Of a DNA stretch of 27,213 nt, positions 14,293 to 22,232 are shown in pieces. Position 1 is the stretch's first letter. Every line of letters begins with the position of its first letter. Origin of the DNA: Faeciplasma avium (GTDB lineage Bacteria > Bacillota > Clostridia > Oscillospirales > Ruminococcaceae); NCBI GenBank assembly GCA_018713505.1, contig DVOL01000093.1:1-27213 (forward strand), written 5' to 3'. Position numbers and translations under genes: made by a program. The notes below the pieces were generated by a model that searched no databases, was not told the DNA's origin, and saw nothing but the letters and a program-made list of their open reading frames with translations.

Positions 14293-14421
14293 ATTTTTCC
14301 CTCGCTTACTAGTTTTCGCCAGCGGGCTTGCATCCGCAACTTTGATTAAAATTTTCTAATAAACATCGTTCGACCCTAAGCTTGCTTGGCAATAAAATAT
14401 ATAAAAACCCAAAAAAGGCTT

Positions 14422-14976
14422 TTACCTGAGTTTAACACGGAGCTTTGTCCGCACCCTGGAGAGGGCGTTTCCCACAGCCTTCTCGGTTATTCCGAGACGG
14501 CAGGCAATCTCACGGTAGCTGCTGCCGGCAAGATACTCCAAAAATACCGCTCTTTCCATATCGGTGAGGATTTTTCCCGCCAGGCTCATGACCTCGCCCA
14601 GCTCCTCCCTTATAAGAACTATCCCCTCGGGAGTCAAGGACGCCTCCAGTCCCAAATCGCCTATCTCCTGCTCACGGCTCTTTATCCTTTTGCTCCTTTT
14701 AAGAAGCAGAAGCATCCTGTTGCTGACGCAGGTGTAGACATAGGTCCCAAGGCTCGCTCCACGGGTTGAATCGTAGCTCTCTATCGCCTGTAAAAGAGCC
14801 AAAAGCCCCTCGGAGATAAGGTCGTCCCTTTCGGCGGCGCCGCCCTCAAGAGTCCTCGCCAGATGCAAAACCGTCCCCATATGGCGGTGAACAAGCTCGG
14901 AATATGCCAGACGGTCGGAAAAGACAAGCTTTAAAAGCTCGCCATCGCTCAGACCTGTGAAGTCACGGGACTGCAA
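14422..14976 (-). CDS. Sigma-70 family RNA polymerase sigma factor (small, SigH-like)
   Basis: The protein has a region 2 with ERDDLISEGLLALLQAIESYDSTRGASLGTYVYTCVSNRM, the core-binding and -10 recognition segment, and a region 4 helix-turn-helix, SYREIACRLGITEKAVGNALSRVR, for the -35 box. Regions 1.1 and 3 are absent or short, so it is an alternative sigma factor. It most resembles SigH-type factors, but I cannot assign its regulon. The start is a TTG at 14976 with AGAGG at 14984-14988, 7 nt upstream. A second TTG at 14991 lies in frame but has no ribosome binding site. The strong promoter at 15019-15047 lies upstream, and ftsZ is upstream beyond a terminator. Confidence 0.85.
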   Translation of the reverse strand: MQSRDFTGLSDGELLKLVFSDRLAYSELVHRHMGTVLHLARTLEGGAAERDDLISEGLLALLQAIESYDSTRGASLGTYVYTCVSNRMLLLLKRSKRIKSREQEIGDLGLEASLTPEGIVLIREELGEVMSLAGKILTDMERAVFLEYLAGSSYREIACRLGITEKAVGNALSRVRTKLRVKLR

Positions 14977-15018
14977 AAAACCACCTCTCAACGGTCATGG
15001 CAGACAACTTTATAGAGA

Positions 15019-15047
15019 ATCATATCATTTTTAGCCTTAAATGTCAA
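15019..15047 (-). promoter_or_regulatory. Promoter of the sigma factor gene
   Basis: On the minus strand TTGACA (15042-15047) and TATGAT (15019-15024) are separated by 17 nt. The sequence matches the sigma-A consensus, so this sigma factor would be made by the housekeeping polymerase. Confidence 0.8.
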
Positions 15048-15118
15048 GAGTCTTGACCATTCTAAGCTATTTTATGGCAAAATGCACAATTTTATCATGA
15101 AATATCAGCCGATATAAC

Positions 15119-15152
15119 GAAAAAACAGCACAGTTTTATAAATCCGTGCTGT
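15119..15152 (-). terminator. ftsZ terminator, end of the dcw cluster
   Basis: On the minus strand ACAGCAC pairs with GTGCTGT (15146-15152 with 15125-15131), and a run of six T follows immediately (15119-15124). It lies about 58 bp after ftsZ and separates the cluster from the sigma factor gene. Confidence 0.9.
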
Positions 15153-15209
15153 ATTTTGCGTTTTAAGACCGCTGGATTGCACCCGTCGTGACAGTCTCTA
15201 GCCTCCCGG

Positions 15210-16268
15210 TCAGTTCTTAAACAGGTCCCAGATTATGCTGTAGTCTCCTCCAGGCTTCCTGTCCTCACGGGGACCCTGCTCGGGTGCAGGTCCTGCGATA
15301 TCGGAATAGCTGCCGCCGTCGGCAAAGTCGCTGGCGATTACTATGACATCAATAGTGTCAGACATATCGGTGCAGTACTTCTGACCGAAGATAAGCTCGA
15401 CATCGGGGTCAGCCGACTTTGCGATGGTATCGGTAAGCTCTGCGACATCGCCTGCTACTATATCGTCGGATATTGAGATGTTAAGAAGCAGTCTCTTAGC
15501 ACCCCTGATGGAGGTCTCAAGCAGCGGGCTGGAGATGACCTGGTTTACAGCGTCCTGGACCTTGTCCTTGCCCTCTCCGTGACCTATAGCCATGTGGGCG
15601 TATCCTGCGTTTGACATTATAGACTTGACATCGGCGAAGTCTACATTGATGTCGCCCTCGCCCAAAATAAGCTCGGTAACGCTGGAAACCGCAGTCTTTA
15701 GTATATCGTCGGCAAGGGCAAACGCCTGACGCATAGTGAGGTTTTCCTTGCCTGTAAGAAGCTTCTGGTTAGGTATTACAATCAGGGAGTCGACATTCTC
15801 AAGGAGGTTCTTAATGCCGTTCTCGGCACGCTTTTGCTTCATTGCACCCTCGAAGTCAAACGGCTTGGTGACGACGGCAACGGTTAAAATACCCATCTCC
15901 TTGGCAATCTGGGCTACCACGGGAGCGGCTCCAGTGCCTGTTCCTCCGCCCATTCCGGCGGTGATAAAGACCATATCCGCACCCTTTATGTTCTCGGTTA
16001 TCTCGTCCTTAGACTCCTGAGCCGCACCCTCGCCCTTTTCGGGACGGCCGCCCGCACCCAGACCCCCGGTGAGCTTCTGCCCTATCTGAATCTTGGTGGT
16101 TGCCTTGGACTTTTTAAGAGCCTGAGCGTCTGTATTAACGGCTATGTAATCGACATCGGTTATCCCGGCGGCAACGATGCAGTTAAGAGCATTTCCTCCG
16201 CCTCCGCCGACTCCGACAACCTTTATTTTAGCCAGATCTATGCCATCGTTTTCCATAACAAAGCCCAT
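15210..16268 (-). CDS. ftsZ: Cell division protein FtsZ
   Basis: FtsZ is the tubulin-like GTPase that forms the Z ring. From the ATG at 16268 it has 352 residues: the nucleotide loop VGVGGGGGNALN (17-29), the tubulin signature GGGTGTG (107-113), and the T7-loop INVDFADVKSIM. The C-terminal linker is short (about 35 residues). The tail ends GGDYSIIWDLFKN instead of the usual D/E-IPxFLR peptide that binds FtsA and SepF. The start at 16268 is favoured by GGAGG upstream; a longer reading from 16313 lacks one. It is the last gene of the dcw cluster, with its own promoter and terminator, and no ftsA precedes it. Confidence 0.96.
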   Translation of the reverse strand: MGFVMENDGIDLAKIKVVGVGGGGGNALNCIVAAGITDVDYIAVNTDAQALKKSKATTKIQIGQKLTGGLGAGGRPEKGEGAAQESKDEITENIKGADMVFITAGMGGGTGTGAAPVVAQIAKEMGILTVAVVTKPFDFEGAMKQKRAENGIKNLLENVDSLIVIPNQKLLTGKENLTMRQAFALADDILKTAVSSVTELILGEGDINVDFADVKSIMSNAGYAHMAIGHGEGKDKVQDAVNQVISSPLLETSIRGAKRLLLNISISDDIVAGDVAELTDTIAKSADPDVELIFGQKYCTDMSDTIDVIVIASDFADGGSYSDIAGPAPEQGPREDRKPGGDYSIIWDLFKN

Positions 16269-16322
16269 CTTTCCTTTTCCTCCAATATCTATTAATACAA
16301 TGCTCAACGGCATCTGATATTC

Positions 16323-16357
16323 GATATTATAATATCACAAATTCTTTCTCTTGGCAA
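16323..16357 (-). promoter_or_regulatory. Candidate ftsZ promoter with a palindrome over the -10 box
   Basis: On the minus strand TTGCCA (16352-16357) and TATTAT (16329-16334) are separated by 17 nt, with TGA before the -10 as an extended element. The perfect 14-bp palindrome GATATTATAATATC (16323-16336) overlaps the -10, a possible operator. The ftsQ-ftsZ gap is 169 bp, unusually long for this cluster. Confidence 0.6.
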
Positions 16358-16437
16358 TAGCTTTTTGCAATTATTTTAAGAGAAATAATGCCATTTTAAG
16401 CCTGAAGCCTTCGATACTTCACCGGCCGAATATCCAA

Positions 16438-17316
16438 TCAGCCTTCCCCGTCCGAGGCTTCCTCCTCTGTCCTTGAGTTGGCAAGGCTCTGCTCCTGACG
16501 GCGCTTTAAATCCTCCTCCATCGCCTCGAGGTCCTCGTTTGTTATGAACGAAGCGCCGGCTGTTGCGCTGTGGTAAATTATCCTGCCAGAATCTTCCGGC
16601 GTGAGCTTGTCCTCGATTATCGCAGTGATATATTCCAGCTTATACTCATAGTCCAGCGAGCTTCCGAACTCGATGTCTATCCTGCCGCCGTAGCCTATGA
16701 GGATGTCGGTACGGTCGGTAATGTCGATATAGGTTATCTTTCCGGGGCAGATTCTGTCTATGGCGTCCAAAAGCTCGTAGAGTATCGAGAGCTTGTTGGG
16801 GTCGTGGCTCTCAAGAGTGTTTCCAAGTGCCGCCTCGACCGGCTCGATGCCGTATATCTGCATAAGCTCCCCACGGGGACTTGCCTGCTCTGTCTCAAGG
16901 AACCTTCCGCTCCGTGATATAACGGCGTAGCGGGAGCCTTCGTACTGACAGCAGGCAAACGGCTGCGCCTCGGTGACGGCTACCTCCAGCCTGTCGGGGA
17001 GCCTTCTTGTTATGCTTATGTCCTCAATGTAGACAAGGGCGTCCTTAATCCTCTGCTCGGTCCTGTCTATGTTTATGCCGAACATATTTTTGCCCTCCTG
17101 AAGGTTTCCGGCGGCAAGTATCTGAGCCGCCGTATACCTTGAGTTCCCGGTCACCGAAAGCTCGCCGATTCTGAAAAGCACCGTCCTTGAGAGTATGAAA
17201 ACCACGAAGAAGGCGGCAAGAAATATCAAAAGATAGTAGAGCGAGCGGTTGCCCCTCCTTTTTCTTCTTCTGCCCGCCTGCTTATTCTGCGGCTGGGATT
17301 TTACAACATCCTTCAT
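16438..17316 (-). CDS. ftsQ: Cell division protein FtsQ/DivIB
   Basis: FtsQ is a bitopic divisome protein that joins FtsL and the FtsW-PBP pair. The 292 residues begin with a basic cytoplasmic tail (KQAGRRRKRRGNRS), then a transmembrane helix at about 25-43, the POTRA domain at about 49-118 (VTGNSRYTAAQILAAGNLQEGKN), and the beta domain to about 255. A charged, Glu-rich tail follows. It is downstream of murA (50 bp), with an AAAGGA box before its ATG at 17316. Confidence 0.93.
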   Translation of the reverse strand: MKDVVKSQPQNKQAGRRRKRRGNRSLYYLLIFLAAFFVVFILSRTVLFRIGELSVTGNSRYTAAQILAAGNLQEGKNMFGINIDRTEQRIKDALVYIEDISITRRLPDRLEVAVTEAQPFACCQYEGSRYAVISRSGRFLETEQASPRGELMQIYGIEPVEAALGNTLESHDPNKLSILYELLDAIDRICPGKITYIDITDRTDILIGYGGRIDIEFGSSLDYEYKLEYITAIIEDKLTPEDSGRIIYHSATAGASFITNEDLEAMEEDLKRRQEQSLANSRTEEEASDGEG

Positions 17317-17366
17317 CTTATGTCCTTTCAGTCAAGCCGTCCGGGAGCCGCTGTGAGCCTCCCGGT

Positions 17367-18671
17367 CTATACTCTTTTTATGCTCGCTCCCACCGAGCTT
17401 AGCACAGTCTCTATGCTCTCGTAGCCTCTGTCTATAAAGTGAAGATTCGACACGACGCTGGTGCCCTGAGCGCCAAGAGCCGCAACCGTGAGAGCGGCGC
17501 CTGCCCTCAGGTCCTTAGCCCTGACCCTTGCTCCTAAAAGCTGTCTGACTCCCTCTATCACTGCGACTCTGCCCTCCAGCTTTATATCCGCTCCCATCTT
17601 TAAAAGCTCGGGAGCCGCCATAAACCTGTTTTCAAAGATATTCTCTACTATCATGCTTGTTCCCGACGCCCTGCACAGAACCGCCATGACGATAGGCTGA
17701 CAGTCGGTGGGAAAGCCGGGATAGGGGGTGGTCCTTATCGTCCTGACGGAGCGAAGCGGCTTCTTTGCGCTTATGTAGAGCTTGTCAAGATACGGGTATA
17801 CCCCGCAGCCCATCTCCGAAAATACCGACATGCACGAATACATATCCTTAGAGGAGACTCCCGACAGCACAAGCTCCCCTCCCGTCGCCGCACAGGCTCC
17901 CATATAGGTTGCCGCCGCTATCCTGTCCGGCATGACGCCGAAGCTGCAGCCGTGAAGGCTCTTGACGCCATTTATTACTATTGTGGAGCTTGAATGTCCC
18001 CTTATGCACGCCCCGCAGCGGTTGAGATACTCCGCAAGGTCGGCTATTTCAGGCTCTCTTGCGGCGTTGTATATAACAGTCTCCCCCTCGCCCAGGGCGC
18101 AGTAAAGCATTATGTTTTCCGTCGCCCCTACCGAGGGCAGGGAGAGGGTTATGTCTATGTGAAAGGGTCTTTCCCCGGAGGTGCAGTCAAGGACTCCGTG
18201 GTCCTCGATAATCCTGACTCCCAGACGCCTAAGAGCGTCGAGATGGAGGTCTATCGGCCGTGGACCGAGCTCGCAGCCTCCCGGAAAGGAGAGCCTGCAC
18301 CTGCCCGTCCTGCCCAGTATCGCCCCCAAAAATACTATCGAGGAGCGCATCTTGCTCATAAGAGACTCGCTCACAGAGAATCCCTCGGTGCCGCCGGAGT
18401 CTACAATGACGGTGCTACCCTCTCTTTTGCACCTACAGCCCAGCGAGCTGAGTATCCTGCAGGCGGCATAGCAGTCCGAAAGTGCGGGACAGTTATGTAT
18501 CACGCTCTCGCCGCCGCACAGATACGCCGCCGCCAGCACCGGGAGCGAGCTGTTTTTAGCTCCCTGGACCTTTATCTCGCCCTCAAGCCTCCTGCCGCCC
18601 TCTATTACCAGCCCTCCGGCAAAGGAGCCGTCACCCTCAGCCAGATTTACAGTCCTATCGCCAATTTTCAT
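17367..18671 (-). CDS. murA: UDP-N-acetylglucosamine 1-carboxyvinyltransferase
   Basis: MurA transfers enolpyruvate from PEP to UDP-GlcNAc, the first committed step of peptidoglycan synthesis. Visible features are the substrate-binding KN in EIKVQGAKNSSLPVLAAA and the active-site loop FPGGCELGPRPIDLH with its catalytic Cys. The fosfomycin target Cys is therefore intact. The ATG at 18671 (434 residues) has AAAGGGGA at 18679-18686, 7 nt upstream; an adjacent ATG at 18674 is too close, and a longer frame to 18731 has no ribosome binding site. It lies between murG (96 bp) and ftsQ. Confidence 0.95.
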   Translation of the reverse strand: MKIGDRTVNLAEGDGSFAGGLVIEGGRRLEGEIKVQGAKNSSLPVLAAAYLCGGESVIHNCPALSDCYAACRILSSLGCRCKREGSTVIVDSGGTEGFSVSESLMSKMRSSIVFLGAILGRTGRCRLSFPGGCELGPRPIDLHLDALRRLGVRIIEDHGVLDCTSGERPFHIDITLSLPSVGATENIMLYCALGEGETVIYNAAREPEIADLAEYLNRCGACIRGHSSSTIVINGVKSLHGCSFGVMPDRIAAATYMGACAATGGELVLSGVSSKDMYSCMSVFSEMGCGVYPYLDKLYISAKKPLRSVRTIRTTPYPGFPTDCQPIVMAVLCRASGTSMIVENIFENRFMAAPELLKMGADIKLEGRVAVIEGVRQLLGARVRAKDLRAGAALTVAALGAQGTSVVSNLHFIDRGYESIETVLSSVGASIKRV

Positions 18672-18767
18672 CATGGATTCCCCTTTGCCTGTAAATTTGC
18701 AAAAAGCACTTTCCTGCAATCTACTAAGCATAATATGAGAAATCCCGCCACGGTGCTACTTGCCGCT

Positions 18768-19904
18768 TCAGCCAAGCACCTCTTTTATGACTCCGAGTAT
18801 TCTCTCTGGGGTGTCCTTTATGTACAGCCGGGAGGCGTTCTCTCCCAGCTCCCTAAGCCTTGCCGGGTCGTTTATCAGCTCGCTGACCGTATTGATAAGC
18901 AGCGAGGAGGTAAGCTCCTTTTGCTCTATAAGGATTGCGGCGCCGGCGTCAGAGAGCACCCTGCCGTTGTAATACTGGTGGTTTTCAGCCACTATCGGCG
19001 AGGGTATCAGCACCGAGCCGCAGCCAACGGCCTGTATCTCGGTCAGGGCTCCTGCGCCGCACCTGCTTATTATCAGGTCGGCAGCCTCCATGCAGGTCGG
19101 CATGTCGTCTATAAACTCCCTGACGATAAGCTCGGGATGGTCCTTTAGCTCGATCCCCTTTGCCTTCAGGGAGGCTACAAAGCTCCCCCTGCCGTTTTTG
19201 CCGTAGGAATGTATGTGGTTTACCTTAAGCCCGCTCTCCTTATACCATGCGATAAGGTCGGAGACGGTTTCGTTTATCCTGCCTGCGCCAAGAGTCCCGC
19301 CGGTGGAAAGAATACATATTTTCTCGCTAAGACCCAGCCTTTTTCTAGCCTCCTCCTTTGTAAGGCGGTCCCTTACAAAGCCGGAGCGAACGGGCAGCCC
19401 GGTGATAACGCACCTCTGCCTGTCTCTAGGCCTAAACGCCGACGCCGCCTCCCCGACGGTAAGCATAATCCTGTCCGCCTTTTTTGAAAGGAGCTTTGTG
19501 GTGACTCCCGGAAAGGCATTCTGCTCGTGTATAACGGTCCTTATGCCCATTGCCGCCGCCTTGTGGACTATCGGCTCGCTGACATACCCTCCCGTGCCGA
19601 TTACAAGGTCGGGCTTAAAGGACTCTATTATTTCCTTGGCCCTTTTCCCGGAGTGGATAAGATAGTCAGCCGCAGTTATATTCCTTTTTATGTTTTTCAG
19701 GGTGAGCTTTCTTTGAAATCCCGCAACCCTTATGTCCTCGTAGGCGATTTTAGCCTCGGCGGCGAGCCTTCTTTCGATGCCGTCAGGAGTGCCGACATAT
19801 AAAAGCTCAGTCCCGGGATACGCCTCCTTTATTATCTCTCCTATGGCAAGCGCCGGGTTGACATGGCCGGCTGTTCCTCCGCCGGAAAGAATTACTCTTG
19901 GCAT
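18768..19904 (-). CDS. murG: UDP-N-acetylglucosamine transferase MurG
   Basis: MurG adds GlcNAc to lipid I, making lipid II at the cytoplasmic membrane face. The 378 residues show the first glycine-rich loop LSGGGTAGHVNPALA (6-20), HEQNAFPGVTTKLL, the second loop GGTLGAGRINE, and the UDP-GlcNAc site SRCGAGALTEIQAVGCGSVLIPSP. The ATG at 19904 has TAGGAGG upstream. It follows ftsW by 44 bp. Confidence 0.96.
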   Translation of the reverse strand: MPRVILSGGGTAGHVNPALAIGEIIKEAYPGTELLYVGTPDGIERRLAAEAKIAYEDIRVAGFQRKLTLKNIKRNITAADYLIHSGKRAKEIIESFKPDLVIGTGGYVSEPIVHKAAAMGIRTVIHEQNAFPGVTTKLLSKKADRIMLTVGEAASAFRPRDRQRCVITGLPVRSGFVRDRLTKEEARKRLGLSEKICILSTGGTLGAGRINETVSDLIAWYKESGLKVNHIHSYGKNGRGSFVASLKAKGIELKDHPELIVREFIDDMPTCMEAADLIISRCGAGALTEIQAVGCGSVLIPSPIVAENHQYYNGRVLSDAGAAILIEQKELTSSLLINTVSELINDPARLRELGENASRLYIKDTPERILGVIKEVLG

Positions 19905-19948
19905 ATTATTTATCCTCCTAGATTCTAAGTATTAGTCAAGCCGGATGC

Positions 19949-21175
19949 CTATATATCCGTACACTGCCGTGAGACGGACAGAACTACTCCCATCTCGGCA
20001 AGCTGTACTAAAAGCGCAGAGCCTCCGTAGCTGAAAAAGGGAAGCGAGACTCCCGTGTTCGGGAAGGCGTTGCAGGCGACTCCTATGTTTAAAATCGCCT
20101 GGAAGCCTATCTGAAAGACTATTCCCGTGACTATAAGCGTGCCGAATTTGTCAGGAGCGGTCTTGGCTATCCTAAAGCCCCTTATCATGAACAAAACAAA
20201 GAGTATCACAACGGCTATTCCGCCGATGTAGCCAAGCTCCTCCACGATTATCGGGATGATAAAGTCGTTTTGAGCCTCGGGGAGCCAGAGGTATTTCTGC
20301 CTTGAGGCTCCAAGCCCGAGTCCGAACCAGCCCCCTGAGCCCATGGCTATGAGCGACTGCATTACCTGCCAGTTTTCGTCTGTAAGCTGACCGTCGTCTG
20401 TGCTGGACATGCTTGAGAGCCTTGTCAGTATGTAGGACAGTCCGTTCTCCCTGGTGAGAGAGAATACAAATATCATGACGATTGCGGCTAGACCCAGCAC
20501 CAGCCCCATGGCGACGATATCCCTCCAGCTTATCCCGCTCATTACGACTACGCAGGCGAATATCGCACACATTATTAAAAGCCCGGAGATATGCCTTTGG
20601 AATACCATGTTTACGCATATAGGCGCCATGGCTATCAGCATGGGAACTCCCTTTATGCTGAATCTGCCTATTTTGTACTCCCCGCCGCTCCTGACGGCAA
20701 GAAACGACAAAACTACTATAAGCACCGGCTTTGCAACCTCGGAGGGCTGGAAGTTGTAGCTTCCTATTCTAATCCAGCGAATCGCCTCCGCCTGACCGAC
20801 TCCTCTTAGCGTGGTGTAGCTAAGAAGTACCACTACGGCCAGGTATCCAAGAAGAACCACCTTTGAGTTTAGGAAGAGATGATAGTCTATCATGGATAGG
20901 AATATCATTATCACTCCGCCTATTGCGGCGGAGGTTGCCTGTACCCTCAGATACTTGTAGCCGTCGTTGCCGCTCTCCAAAAGACCCTCCATATAGCTTG
21001 CGGAGAACATCATAAGTATTCCGAAGGCTAAAAGCACCGCTACTATAACCAAAAAGACATGGTCCATCCCCTGCGAGGGGATAATGAGCCTGGGCTCCCT
21101 TGACCTTCTTTTCTGCTTTCTTTTTCCGGCGTCGTCTGCGGGTTTAACCACCCGTATATTATTGGTGCCTGCCAC
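19949..21175 (-). CDS. ftsW: Lipid II polymerase FtsW (SEDS family)
   Basis: FtsW is the SEDS glycosyltransferase that polymerises lipid II at the septum with its class B PBP. The 408 residues have a basic cytoplasmic N-terminus (KRKQKRRSREPRL) and about ten hydrophobic segments. Family blocks include GSGGWFGLGLGASRQKYLWL, EAQNDFIIPIIVEELGYIGG, and FPNTGVSLPFFSYGGSALL near the end. The start is GTG (21173-21175) with GGGAGGAG upstream. In the cluster it lies between mraY and murG; the usual murD is missing at this point. RodA cannot be excluded on sequence alone, but position favours FtsW. Confidence 0.93.
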   Translation of the reverse strand: MAGTNNIRVVKPADDAGKRKQKRRSREPRLIIPSQGMDHVFLVIVAVLLAFGILMMFSASYMEGLLESGNDGYKYLRVQATSAAIGGVIMIFLSMIDYHLFLNSKVVLLGYLAVVVLLSYTTLRGVGQAEAIRWIRIGSYNFQPSEVAKPVLIVVLSFLAVRSGGEYKIGRFSIKGVPMLIAMAPICVNMVFQRHISGLLIMCAIFACVVVMSGISWRDIVAMGLVLGLAAIVMIFVFSLTRENGLSYILTRLSSMSSTDDGQLTDENWQVMQSLIAMGSGGWFGLGLGASRQKYLWLPEAQNDFIIPIIVEELGYIGGIAVVILFVLFMIRGFRIAKTAPDKFGTLIVTGIVFQIGFQAILNIGVACNAFPNTGVSLPFFSYGGSALLVQLAEMGVVLSVSRQCTDI

Positions 21176-21209
21176 TTGACTCCTCCCAATCAGTTAAACG
21201 CTCCGGGCG

Positions 21210-22214
21210 TCACGCCGCTTTAAGGGTTATAAGCACTCCTATAATCCCGGCGGCGAGGGTGACTCCGGAAAATACCCATAAAATCCTGTACTCCGACCAT
21301 CCGCAAAGCTCGAAATGGTGATGAATCGGCGCCATCTTAAAGACCCTCTTTTTCCTCAGCTTAAAGCTGAGTATCTGGATGACATCGCTTAAAAGCTCTG
21401 CTATGTATATAATCCCGACCAGCGGCAGAAGCAGCTCCAGCCCGCTGGCTACTCCCATTGCGATGACTGCGCCTCCAAGGAACATCGAGCCGGTGTCTCC
21501 CATGAAGGTCTTTGCAGGGTGAAGATTCCAGATAAGAAATCCTAAGCATCCTCCCGCTACGCTCATTGCGAACGCCGACATGTCCCACATATCCAAAATC
21601 ACGAATATCATCGAGAAAGCGGCTGAGTATACAAGGGTGACAGAGCCTAAAAGACCGTCCACCCCGTCGGTGAAGTTGACTCCGTTTACAACTCCGTATA
21701 TAGCTATTCCCATCAGAGGATAGTACAGCCAGCCAAGCTCTACATCCCCGATAAACGGGAAGGTTATCAGCGTGGTGTAGCCAAGAAGACGATGGGCCGC
21801 AAGGTACAAAACGATTATAACCGCCTGCGCCGCAGTCTTTGCCATTATGCTAAGGCCCTTGTTCCTCTTTTTTATAACCTTGATGTAATCGTCCGCAAAG
21901 CCTATGAGCATGAACGCCATCGAGACTCCAACAGCCAAAAGAAGCTTAAGCCCCGATTTGTCCTCAAGCGCCTCCTGGGGAGCCAAGGACTTTATTATAA
22001 GATGCGCCGCCCATACGGATATAGGCACAGAGGCTATGAACATAAAGCCTCCCATGAGGGGAGTGCCCTCCTTCGACTTGTGCCAGGACGGTCCAATGTC
22101 AAGAATATGCGAGCCTGCCTTGAGCTTTCTCAGATAGGGGACGAGTACCACCCCGAACAGTGCGGCTATCGCAAAGGAAAGAAGTCCCGCAATAAGATTG
22201 ATCCAAAAGGGCAT
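21210..22214 (-). CDS. mraY: Phospho-N-acetylmuramoyl-pentapeptide transferase
   Basis: MraY attaches the UDP-MurNAc-pentapeptide precursor to undecaprenyl phosphate, making lipid I. Diagnostic blocks are GTPLMGGFMF, FADDYIKVIKKRNKG with the catalytic Asp pair, NFTDGVDGL, and APIHHHFELCGW. About ten transmembrane segments fit. The ATG at 22214 (334 residues) is preferred over 22223 because AAAGGA then sits 8 nt upstream. It lies 18 bp after murE; murF, often here in Firmicutes, is absent. Confidence 0.96.
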   Translation of the reverse strand: MPFWINLIAGLLSFAIAALFGVVLVPYLRKLKAGSHILDIGPSWHKSKEGTPLMGGFMFIASVPISVWAAHLIIKSLAPQEALEDKSGLKLLLAVGVSMAFMLIGFADDYIKVIKKRNKGLSIMAKTAAQAVIIVLYLAAHRLLGYTTLITFPFIGDVELGWLYYPLMGIAIYGVVNGVNFTDGVDGLLGSVTLVYSAAFSMIFVILDMWDMSAFAMSVAGGCLGFLIWNLHPAKTFMGDTGSMFLGGAVIAMGVASGLELLLPLVGIIYIAELLSDVIQILSFKLRKKRVFKMAPIHHHFELCGWSEYRILWVFSGVTLAAGIIGVLITLKAA

Positions 22215-22232
22215 TGATGTCATCCTTTCATT

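Noticed and set aside
17994..19148. 384-codon plus-strand ORF spanning the murA/murG junction
   Set aside because: It is antisense to two strong murA and murG calls, has no ribosome binding site of note, and its composition follows from the codon pattern of the minus-strand genes.
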